In this document: positions 1-6,576 of the stretch, piece by piece
Position numbering within the stretch: the stretch's first letter is position 1
How the letters are laid out: every line of letters begins with the position of its first letter
From: Mycobacterium asiaticum
GTDB lineage: Bacteria; Actinomycetota; Actinomycetes; Mycobacteriales; Mycobacteriaceae
Reading direction: 5' to 3'
NCBI RefSeq assembly: GCF_001673315.1
Contig: NZ_LZLQ01000024.1
Location: 150,800 to 214,799, forward strand
Length of the DNA: 64,000 nt
Position numbers and translations under genes: made by a program
Notes under the pieces: model-generated
What the model saw: the letters and a program-made list of their open reading frames with translations, nothing else
The model's database searches: none
Told to the model about the DNA's origin: nothing

Positions 1-1
1 C

Positions 2-379
2 TTGGCGCGACAGCATGCGCTGGATCGGGTGCAGTTCGGCCGTCCCCTGGCCTCATTTCAGGCGGTCCGCCACCGGCTCGCAGAGACGCTGGTTGCCCTC
101 GAGGGTGCCGAAGCCACGCTGCAGGCCGCCGCCGATCAACCTGACGAACTGGCCTGTCTACTCGCCAAAGCCGCTGCAGGGCAGGCAGCATTGACTGCCG
201 CGCGGCACTGCCAACAGGTCCTCGGCGGTATCGGCTTTACCGCCGAACACCCGCTGCACCGCCACATCAAGCGTGCGCTGGTGCTCGACGGGCTGCTGGG
301 CAGCTCGCGCGAGCTGACCCGTGAAGCCGGATCGATCCTGCGCGCCAAGGGTTTTGCCCCGCGGCTTGCCCACCTTTGA
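2..379 (+). CDS. Acyl-CoA dehydrogenase, C-terminal part (5' end outside window)
   Basis: The frame is open from the window edge, so the true start lies to the left. The visible 125 residues are the C-terminal helical domain of an acyl-CoA dehydrogenase, with the family's R-x-QFGRP segment near the start (arginine and QFG contact FAD and the dimer) and the VLGGIGFTAEHPLHRHIKR segment typical of the smaller FadE subunit. This kind of subunit often lacks the terminal GGTSEIQ segment and works as one half of an alpha2beta2 FadE complex. The neighbouring 456-1631 gene has that segment but is on the opposite strand, so the partner may equally lie upstream, outside the window. Substrate unknown. 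Confidence 0.85.
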   Translation: MARQHALDRVQFGRPLASFQAVRHRLAETLVALEGAEATLQAAADQPDELACLLAKAAAGQAALTAARHCQQVLGGIGFTAEHPLHRHIKRALVLDGLLGSSRELTREAGSILRAKGFAPRLAHL

Positions 380-383
380 CGCC

Positions 384-437
384 GAGTGTGAAATTCACGA
401 CGCGACACGCGGGCCTACCGTCGCGAGATGCACACTC
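384..437. terminator. Two-tier hairpin between convergent fadE genes
   Basis: GAGTGTG at 384-390 pairs with CACACTC at 431-437, and inside it CGCGAC at 401-406 pairs with GTCGCG at 420-425. A CCCTTTT run follows on the plus strand. It sits exactly between the two converging stop codons (379 and 456), so a shared terminator is the simplest reading. Not tested by folding energy. Confidence 0.5.
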
Positions 438-455
438 GCGGCGCCCTTTTGGTCG

Positions 456-1631
456 CTAGTTGCGGGGCAAGCCCAGTATTCGCTCGGCGATGATGTTGCG
501 TTGGATCTCTGAGGTTCCCCCGGCTATGGTGCCGGCGAAGCTGCGCGCGTACCGATCGAACCAACTGCCGTAGTAGTCATCAAGATTCAGCGGCGCGAAC
601 GGCGCGGTGATCGCCGGGTGAACGAGACCGTCGGCCCCCTTGGCATTCAACGCGTCCTCGGCGGCACGCTGCAATGCTTCTGACCCGAGGAGCTTGAGAA
701 CTGACTGCGCCGGCACGTCCTCTTCCCCGCGCGCCGCACGGGCCGTCGCCGCGGAGCCCAGCAGTCGCATCGCTCGCGCGTCCATCACCAGGGTGGCGTA
801 GCGATCCCGCTCCAGCACACCGTTTGGCGTGTAATCGGTTGTGAGCTGGTCCAAAAGGTTCGCGTAGTCCAACCACAACATCGCGCGTTCGTGGCCCAGG
901 GAACCGTGTGCCACTCGCCAGCCGCCGTCGAGTTCGCCCACCAGATTCTCGGCCGGCACGCGCGCGTCGGTGAAGAACACCTCGTTGAATTCGACGTCGT
1001 CGTGATCGCACACCGACGGGAACGGCCGGCACACCACCCCGGGCGTGTCCGTCGGGATCAGCAATACGCTGATGCCCTTGTGCTTTGGCACATCGGTGTT
1101 GGTGCGCACGAACGTCAGCAACACATCGGCATCGTGGGCGCCTGATGTCCACACCTTTTGTCCGTTCACCACGAAGTGGTCGCCATCGAGCACCGCGCGC
1201 GTCTTGAGCGACGCCAGGTCCGATCCGGCGCCGGGTTCACTCATCCCGAGCGATGCGGTGATCTCGGCCCGCAGAATCGGTACCGCCCAACGCTGCTGCT
1301 GTTCGGCTGTTCCGAACGACAACAACGATGCCGCGATGATGCCGACACCCTGCGGATTGAAGCTGCGGTAGATCCGGCGCCGGGCCATCTCGTCGGCGTG
1401 CACGTATTGCTGCAGCAGCGAAGCGTTGCGGCCCCCGAATTCAGGCGGATTGCCCGGTAGTAGCCAACCGTTGTCGAACAGCAGGCGTTGCCAACGAGCG
1501 GCCCACTCCGGGAGATGGGAACACGACCGCGGTCGTGCGATCCCCTCGGCCTCGTCGGGCAGATGCTGTTCGAGGAATGCGATGAATTCGGCGCGAAATG
1601 CCTCGACGTCGGCATCGAAGGTCAGCTGCAC
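456..1631 (-). CDS. Acyl-CoA dehydrogenase (FadE family)
   Basis: A full-length 391-residue FadE flavoprotein oxidising an acyl-CoA to the 2,3-enoyl-CoA with FAD. The substrate/FAD signature SEPGAGSDL is at residues 131-139, and GGTSEIQRN with the ILGLPR ending is at the C-terminus, as in the FadE26/FadE34-like group linked in mycobacteria to steroid side chains and other bulky acyl-CoAs. The start is a GTG preceded by GAGGAG five bases away. Its leader carries nine 9-bp repeats (1643-1723) and, further up, the 15-bp palindrome at 1766-1780 that it shares with the divergent TetR gene, so it is probably a direct target of that regulator. Family certain, substrate not. Confidence 0.9.
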   Translation of the reverse strand: MQLTFDADVEAFRAEFIAFLEQHLPDEAEGIARPRSCSHLPEWAARWQRLLFDNGWLLPGNPPEFGGRNASLLQQYVHADEMARRRIYRSFNPQGVGIIAASLLSFGTAEQQQRWAVPILRAEITASLGMSEPGAGSDLASLKTRAVLDGDHFVVNGQKVWTSGAHDADVLLTFVRTNTDVPKHKGISVLLIPTDTPGVVCRPFPSVCDHDDVEFNEVFFTDARVPAENLVGELDGGWRVAHGSLGHERAMLWLDYANLLDQLTTDYTPNGVLERDRYATLVMDARAMRLLGSAATARAARGEEDVPAQSVLKLLGSEALQRAAEDALNAKGADGLVHPAITAPFAPLNLDDYYGSWFDRYARSFAGTIAGGTSEIQRNIIAERILGLPRN

Positions 1632-1642
1632 AGGACTCCTCG

Positions 1643-1723
1643 GGGCTTATCGGGCTTATCGGGCTTATCGGGCTTATCGGGCTTATCGGGCTTATCGGGC
1701 TGGCGGGGCTTATCGGGCTGGCC
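1643..1723. repeat. 9-bp minisatellite, nine units, in the fadE leader
   Basis: Nine tandem 9-bp units of GGGCTTATC: seven exact and two variants (GGGCTGGCG, GGGCTGGCC). It begins 12 bp upstream of the GTG start of the minus-strand acyl-CoA dehydrogenase and lies between that start and the operator at 1766-1780, so it is transcribed as 5' leader of that gene. The perfect identity of six successive units points to recent slippage. Confidence 0.9.
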
Positions 1724-1765
1724 AAGGTTCGCTCTCACGAATCGACTTCCCAAACACGCGTCTAA

Positions 1766-1780
1766 GAGAATAGTATTCTC
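1766..1780. promoter_or_regulatory. TetR-type operator, site 1
   Basis: GAGAATAGTATTCTC is a perfect palindrome with 7-bp arms around a single central G. It lies in the divergent promoter region between fadE (minus) and tetR (plus). An identical copy is at 51839-51853 and close relatives are at 2607-2621 and 45741-45755. Auto-regulation plus control of fadE by the adjacent TetR protein is inferred from position. Confidence 0.75.
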
Positions 1781-1836
1781 GCCGTGAGGAAGTTACAATC
1801 TCCAAGACATCGTCCGTGAGGAGGTCGAGCACCGCG

Positions 1837-2556
1837 ATGGCACGACGTTCTCCGGTACAGTCCAACCATGTTCTCTCCTCGCGGCAATCTCCTGAGCCGC
1901 CCGTGACGAACCCCAGCGAAGAACCGGCCTGGAAACAGCGGGCCGTCGAGCGATCCATCAAGACCGCGAAATTGCGGGCAGCACAGCGCGTTCAGCGTTT
2001 TCTGGACGCCGCGCAAGCCATCATCATCGAGAAGGGCAGCACGGACTTTACCGTCCAAGAGGTCGTGGACCGGTCGCGCCAGTCGCTACGCAGCTTCTAC
2101 CTGCAATTCGACGGTAAGCACGAACTTCTGCTCGCGTTGTTCGAAGACGCGTTGAGCAGGTCCGCGGATCAGATCCGCGCCGCCACCGAAAGTCACACCG
2201 ATCCGCTGGAACGGCTCAAGGTCGCCGTCGAATTGCTCTACGAGGCTTCGAGGCCCGACCCCGCCGCAAAGCGGCCGCTCTTTACCGACTTCGCGCCCCG
2301 TTTGCTGGTAACGCACCCGGCCGAGGTCAAGATCGCACACGCCCCGCTCCTGGCATTGCTCACCGAGTTGATGGAGGCCGCGGGCGAAGCCGGCAAGTTG
2401 CGTGGCGACGTCAATCCAAAGCGGGTGGCGGCCATGACGATGCAGACGGTGATGTTCATCGCGCAGTCCAGCGGGGGGTCCGATGACGCGACGGTCCACC
2501 CGATCGGGGCCGACGAGGTCTGGGACTTCTGCTCGCGCGGATTTGCCGGCAAGTAA
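1837..2556 (+). CDS. TetR family transcriptional regulator
   Basis: A 239-residue one-component regulator with an N-terminal helix-turn-helix at roughly residues 45-95 (the segment containing TVQEVVDRSRQSLRSFYLQF, with the family's FY-x-x-F after the recognition helix) and a ligand-binding helical C-terminal domain. The ATG at 1837 is preferred because AGGAGG lies at 1819-1824; an in-frame GTG at 1816 is possible but has that motif downstream of it. The first ~40 residues are a basic, proline-containing extension in front of the DNA-binding domain. Palindromes at 1766-1780 and 2607-2621 flank the gene on both sides, the usual arrangement for a repressor controlling itself and its neighbours. 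Ligand unknown; an acyl-CoA is a reasonable guess from the context. Confidence 0.88.
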   Translation: MARRSPVQSNHVLSSRQSPEPPVTNPSEEPAWKQRAVERSIKTAKLRAAQRVQRFLDAAQAIIIEKGSTDFTVQEVVDRSRQSLRSFYLQFDGKHELLLALFEDALSRSADQIRAATESHTDPLERLKVAVELLYEASRPDPAAKRPLFTDFAPRLLVTHPAEVKIAHAPLLALLTELMEAAGEAGKLRGDVNPKRVAAMTMQTVMFIAQSSGGSDDATVHPIGADEVWDFCSRGFAGK

Positions 2557-2606
2557 TTCAGCCTTCGTTTGTCGCATGAGCGAATATCGCACGCTCTCAT
2601 CGTTAT

Positions 2607-2621
2607 GAGAATGCTATTCTC
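2607..2621. promoter_or_regulatory. TetR-type operator, site 2
   Basis: GAGAATGCTATTCTC, a palindrome with 6-bp arms and a 3-bp centre, located between the tetR stop and the P450 start at 2800. It matches site 1 in 13 of 15 positions. It probably controls the P450-SDR-SDR operon. Confidence 0.7.
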
Positions 2622-2689
2622 TGATTGAAAGAATTAGAAATAGCCAAAATGGATTCCACGTTGACACTCGTTGGTGGGTGATGACAGAG

Positions 2690-2741
2690 TTCTAAAGGCG
2701 GCTTCTAGAGGCGGCTTCGACAAGCGGCTTCTAAAGGCGGC
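2690..2741. repeat. 13-bp tandem repeat, four units, in the P450 leader
   Basis: Four head-to-tail 13-bp units of the type TTCTAAAGGCGGC (units 1 and 4 identical, unit 2 one change, unit 3 four changes). They lie between operator site 2 and the GTG start at 2800, so they would be in the untranslated leader. Read in frame they could extend the P450 N-terminus, but the resulting residues do not resemble a P450. Confidence 0.8.
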
Positions 2742-2799
2742 TTCGTCGCGCTCCTCTGCCGAACGGGGTAGCGCGTTACCGGCGAGAGGGCAATTACCC

Positions 2800-4002
2800 G
2801 TGACAGTCAGCGCAGCCAACGACGTCTATTTCGACCCGTACGACATCGAGCTCAACGCCGACCCCTATCCCATGTTCCGGCGACTGCGCGAAGAGATGCC
2901 GCTCTACTACAACGAGCAGCACGACTTCTATGCACTGAGCCGCTTCACCGACGTCAACAACGCGATCGTCGACTACCAGACCTTCAGTTCAGCCAGAGGC
3001 GCAATCCTCGAACTCATCCGGGCCAACATCGACATGCCGCCCGGGGTACTCATCTTCGAGGATCCACCGGTCCACGACATCTACCGTAAGTTGTTGTCGC
3101 GCATGTTCACTCCGCGCAAGATCAATGCGCTGGAGCCCAAGATCCGCGAGTTCTGTGCGCGCAGCTTGGATCCGCTGATCGGGACCGGCCGATTCGACTT
3201 CGTCAACGACCTCGGCGCACAGATGCCGATGCGGGTGATCGGCATGCTGCTCGGCGTCCCCGAGGAAGACCAAGAGGCCGCACGCGATTTCGCGAATGCC
3301 CAGATGCGCACCGAAGCCGGCAAGCCGATGGAGTTCTCCGCCGAGGCCATGCTGAACGGCGAGTTCTTCGGCCAGTACATCGACTGGCGCGCCGAGCACC
3401 CGTCCGACGACATCATGACCGAATTGCTCAATGCCGAGTTCGAGGACGAGACGGGTGTCATCCGCCGCATGCGCCGCGACGAACTGCTCACCTATGTCAC
3501 CGTGGTGTCGGGAGCGGGCAACGAGACCACTACCCGCCTGATCGGGTGGGCGGGCAAGGTGCTCGCCGAACATCCCGATCAGCGGCGCGCCTTGGTCGAG
3601 AACCCGGCCTTGATCCCGGCCGCTGTAGAGGAACTCCTGCGGTACGAGCCGCCGGCACCGCACGTGGCGAGGTACGTCACCCGCGACGTCGAGTACTACG
3701 GACAGCGCGTGCCCGAAGGCAGCGTCATGATGATGCTGATCGGAGCGGCTAACCGGGACCACCGCCAATTCCCGCCGGACGGAGACGTTTTCGACATCCG
3801 CCGCGAGCCGCATCAGCACCTGACGTTCAGCGTGGGAACCCACTACTGCCTGGGCTCGGCGTTGGCCCGACTGGAGGGCCGGATCGCGCTCGAGGAGATC
3901 TTGAAGCGCTTCCCCGACTGGGATGTCGACCTTACCGACGCCAAGCTGTCCCCCACGTCCACGGTGCGGGGTTGGGAATCCATGCCGGCAATTCTCGGCT
4001 GA
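2800..4002 (+). CDS. Cytochrome P450
   Basis: A soluble 400-residue class I P450. Visible motifs: I-helix oxygen-binding segment GAGNETTTR at about residue 237, the ExxR pair in EELLRYEPP, and the heme-cysteine loop FSVGTHYCLG with the cysteine near residue 350. The GTG at 2800 is chosen because GAGAGGG ends nine bases before it and the protein then begins directly with the usual YFDPYD segment; the frame stays open upstream to an ATG at 2671, but that stretch is repeat-derived. It needs an electron donor; no ferredoxin is adjacent, yet the 2Fe-2S ferredoxin at 51891 has the same operator. First gene of a three-gene operon with two SDRs, consistent with hydroxylation followed by alcohol oxidation. 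Confidence 0.92.
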   Translation: MTVSAANDVYFDPYDIELNADPYPMFRRLREEMPLYYNEQHDFYALSRFTDVNNAIVDYQTFSSARGAILELIRANIDMPPGVLIFEDPPVHDIYRKLLSRMFTPRKINALEPKIREFCARSLDPLIGTGRFDFVNDLGAQMPMRVIGMLLGVPEEDQEAARDFANAQMRTEAGKPMEFSAEAMLNGEFFGQYIDWRAEHPSDDIMTELLNAEFEDETGVIRRMRRDELLTYVTVVSGAGNETTTRLIGWAGKVLAEHPDQRRALVENPALIPAAVEELLRYEPPAPHVARYVTRDVEYYGQRVPEGSVMMMLIGAANRDHRQFPPDGDVFDIRREPHQHLTFSVGTHYCLGSALARLEGRIALEEILKRFPDWDVDLTDAKLSPTSTVRGWESMPAILG

Positions 4003-4021
4003 ATCAGGAAACGAGGTAACA

Positions 4022-4873
4022 ATGACGGAAGACGGCAAAGGGCGGGTTGCAGGAAAAGTCGCCTTCGTGACTGGTGCCGCACTCGGTCAGGGCCGCAGTC
4101 ACGCGGTTCGATTGGCCCAAGAAGGTGCCGACATCATCGCCATCGACGTATGTAAACGAGTCGTGGAGACCAGTCCGATTCCGGCGGCGACACCAGAGGA
4201 TCTGGCCGAGACCGCCGATCTGGTCAAGAGCTACAACCGGCAGATCTATACCGCCGAAGTCGATGTCCGAGACTATGACGGCTTAAAGGCGGCGGTGGAT
4301 GCCGGCGTCGACCAGTTGGGCCGACTGGACATCATTGTTGCCAACGCCGGCATCGGCAACGGTGGCGACACGTTGGATCAATGCAGCGAACACGACTGGC
4401 AGGAAATGCTCGACGTGAACCTGTCCGGCGTCTGGAAAACGGTCAAAGCCGGTGTGCCCCACCTTCTTGCCGGCGGGCGCGGAGGTTCGATCATCCTGAC
4501 CAGTTCGGTCGGCGGGCTGAAGGCGTATCCGCATTGCGGCAACTACGTTGCGGCCAAACACGGTGTAGTCGGCTTGATGCGCTCATTCGCAGTCGAATTG
4601 GGGCAGAAGATGATTCGGGTGAACTCGGTGCACCCCACGCATGTCAGCACCGGGATGATCATGAACGAGGGAACGTGGAAGATGTTCCGCCCGGATCTGG
4701 AGAATCCGGGTCCCGACGACATGGCGCCGATCTGTCAGATGTTCCACACGTTGCCTGTGCCGTGGGTTGACGCGCAGGACATCAGCAATGCGGTGCTGTT
4801 CCTCGCCTCCGACGAAGCCCGGTACATCACCGGTGTCACCCTTCCCGTCGACGCTGGGAGTTGCCTGAAATAG
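4022..4873 (+). CDS. Mycofactocin-coupled short-chain dehydrogenase
   Basis: A 283-residue SDR with the glycine-rich NAD site altered to TGAALGQGRSHA and a long insertion after the second beta strand (CKRVVETSPIPAATPEDLAET), the hallmark of the mycofactocin-dependent subgroup, which holds its NAD permanently and passes electrons to the peptide-derived cofactor mycofactocin. The catalytic YVAAK motif is present. ATG at 4022 has GAGG at 4013-4016. It follows the P450 by 19 bp, so it likely oxidises the alcohol the P450 makes. Alternative: an ordinary carveol-dehydrogenase-like SDR; these belong to the same subgroup. Confidence 0.88.
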   Translation: MTEDGKGRVAGKVAFVTGAALGQGRSHAVRLAQEGADIIAIDVCKRVVETSPIPAATPEDLAETADLVKSYNRQIYTAEVDVRDYDGLKAAVDAGVDQLGRLDIIVANAGIGNGGDTLDQCSEHDWQEMLDVNLSGVWKTVKAGVPHLLAGGRGGSIILTSSVGGLKAYPHCGNYVAAKHGVVGLMRSFAVELGQKMIRVNSVHPTHVSTGMIMNEGTWKMFRPDLENPGPDDMAPICQMFHTLPVPWVDAQDISNAVLFLASDEARYITGVTLPVDAGSCLK

Positions 4874-4883
4874 GGTTGCGCCT

Positions 4884-5720
4884 ATGGAAGGTTTCGACGG
4901 CCGCGGCGCGGTCATCACCGGCGGCGCGAGTGGCATCGGCTTGGCCACCGCCAAAGAGCTCGCTCGCCGCGGCGCCAAGGTTGTCCTTTCCGACATCGAC
5001 AAACCGGGTCTGGACGGGGCAGTTGCCCAGTTGCGCAGTGACGGATTCGAGGCACACGGTGTCGCATGCGACGTCCGTCATCTCGATGACGTCACCAATC
5101 TCGCGGCCGAGTCGTTTCAGCTGCTCGGCCGCGTCGACGTGCTTTTCAGCAACGCCGGCGTCGGCATAGCCGGCCCCATTGCGCAGATGACACATGAGGA
5201 TTGGCGCTGGGTGATCGATATCGACCTGTGGGGCAACATCCACGCGGTCGAGGCGTTCCTGCCGCGGTTGCTCGAGCAGAACACCGGCGGTCATATCGCG
5301 TTCACCGCGTCCTTCGCCGGGCTGGTGCCCAACGCCGGACTGGGCACCTACGGCGTTGCCAAGTACGGCGTCGTGGCTCTGGCCGAGACATTGGCACGCG
5401 AGGTCCGGGCCAACGGCATCGGGGTTTCGGTGCTGTGCCCGATGGTGATCGAGACCAGGCTGGTGGCCAACTCCGAACGCATCCGCGGCGCGGACGGCGG
5501 ACTGACCGCAGCACCCGAACTGAGTGGTGATCTGAGTGCGCTCCCGGCCCAGGACGATGCGCTGACCGTTGACGACGTCGCTCGCCTGACCGCCGACGCG
5601 ATCCTGGCGAACCGCCTGTATGTGCTGCCGCACGAGGCATCCCGCGCGTCCATCCGCCGCCGGTTCGAACGCATCGACCGGACTTTCGACGAACAGGCAG
5701 CCGAAGGCTGGCGCTACTGA
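4884..5720 (+). CDS. Short-chain dehydrogenase/reductase
   Basis: A classical SDR of 278 residues: TGGASGIG cofactor loop near residue 12, NAG motif, and YGVAK catalytic Tyr-x3-Lys. It starts 10 bp after the mycofactocin SDR and belongs to the same P450 operon. The C-terminal part lacks the usual Rossmann-end DGG motif and is longer and charged (a region rich in Arg after residue 240), as in the FabG-like and cyclohexanol-dehydrogenase-like members. Substrate unknown. Confidence 0.87.
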   Translation: MEGFDGRGAVITGGASGIGLATAKELARRGAKVVLSDIDKPGLDGAVAQLRSDGFEAHGVACDVRHLDDVTNLAAESFQLLGRVDVLFSNAGVGIAGPIAQMTHEDWRWVIDIDLWGNIHAVEAFLPRLLEQNTGGHIAFTASFAGLVPNAGLGTYGVAKYGVVALAETLAREVRANGIGVSVLCPMVIETRLVANSERIRGADGGLTAAPELSGDLSALPAQDDALTVDDVARLTADAILANRLYVLPHEASRASIRRRFERIDRTFDEQAAEGWRY

Positions 5721-5741
5721 GTTGCGCGAGCGGACGACCGG

Positions 5742-6545
5742 TTACGGTCCCAGCTGGTATCCGCCGGTCTCCGGGTGGTGGTACCAGCCGCCCGCGGCGT
5801 GTGTTCCACCGTCGACGTGGATGGTCTGGCCGGTGATGTAGGTGGACATGTCGGAAGCGAGAAACACTGCGGTGCTGGCAGTTTCGTCGACATGGCCGGG
5901 CCGTCCCCACGGAACGACGGCACCCATCGCGGCACTGGCGTCCGCACCGCCGAGGGCGGCCAGACCTTCGGTCATGGTGATGTCAGGGGCTATCGCGTTG
6001 ACCCGGATGCCGTAGGGTGCCAACTCGAGTGCGGCGGTCTTGGTGTAGTTGATGACGCCTGCCTTGGCGGCGGCGTATGCCGCGTATCCGGGCGCCGCCC
6101 GCACCCCTTCGATCGAGGTGACCGCCATGATGCTGCCTGGCTGCCCGGCGGTCACCATGAGCCGCGCCACCCGCTGAGTGCACAGCAGCACGTGCCTCAG
6201 GTTCGCCCGATATAGTGCGTCCCAACCGTTTTCGCTGGTCTCCAGCAGTGGGGACGAAAACACGCCACCGGCATTGTTGACCAGGATCGTCGGCGTGCCC
6301 AGCTCGGTCACCGTGCGCGCCAGAGCGGCGTCGACCTGGCTGCTGTCCCGCACGTCGGCGGTGATTCCCAGTGCGCCAATCGATTGCGCAGCAGTCGCAC
6401 AGGTGTCGGGATCGCGCTCCCAGATGGCCACCCGCGCACCGAAAGCCGCGAACCCGGCCGCGATGCCGCGTCCGATACCGGCGCCGCCGCCGGTGACCAC
6501 CGCGACGCGGCCGGTGAGCAGGATGTCTTTGGGATCGATGCTCAC
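5742..6545 (-). CDS. Short-chain dehydrogenase/reductase
   Basis: A classical 267-residue SDR: TGGGAGIGRG nucleotide loop, NNAGG, YAAAK catalytic pair and the C-terminal HVDGGTHAAGG. Starts with GTG. It is the last gene of a minus-strand operon that begins at the TetR gene at 15570 or at the amidohydrolase at 13430; 31 bp separate it from the CoA-transferase upstream. It converges on the plus-strand SDR with only 21 bp between the stop codons. The ending HHPETGGYQLGP is unusual for the family. Likely a 3-hydroxyacyl-CoA or alicyclic alcohol dehydrogenase. Confidence 0.87.
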   Translation of the reverse strand: MSIDPKDILLTGRVAVVTGGGAGIGRGIAAGFAAFGARVAIWERDPDTCATAAQSIGALGITADVRDSSQVDAALARTVTELGTPTILVNNAGGVFSSPLLETSENGWDALYRANLRHVLLCTQRVARLMVTAGQPGSIMAVTSIEGVRAAPGYAAYAAAKAGVINYTKTAALELAPYGIRVNAIAPDITMTEGLAALGGADASAAMGAVVPWGRPGHVDETASTAVFLASDMSTYITGQTIHVDGGTHAAGGWYHHPETGGYQLGP

Positions 6546-6576
6546 CGCTCACCCCCGCGGACAAACACGCGGCTGA

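Noticed and set aside
2671..2799. N-terminal extension of the P450 at 2800
   Set aside because: It would be translated from 13-bp repeats and does not look like a P450 start; GTG 2800 has a ribosome site.
2989..4038. 349-residue open frame on the minus strand
   Set aside because: Antisense to the P450; GC-rich genes keep long shadow frames.
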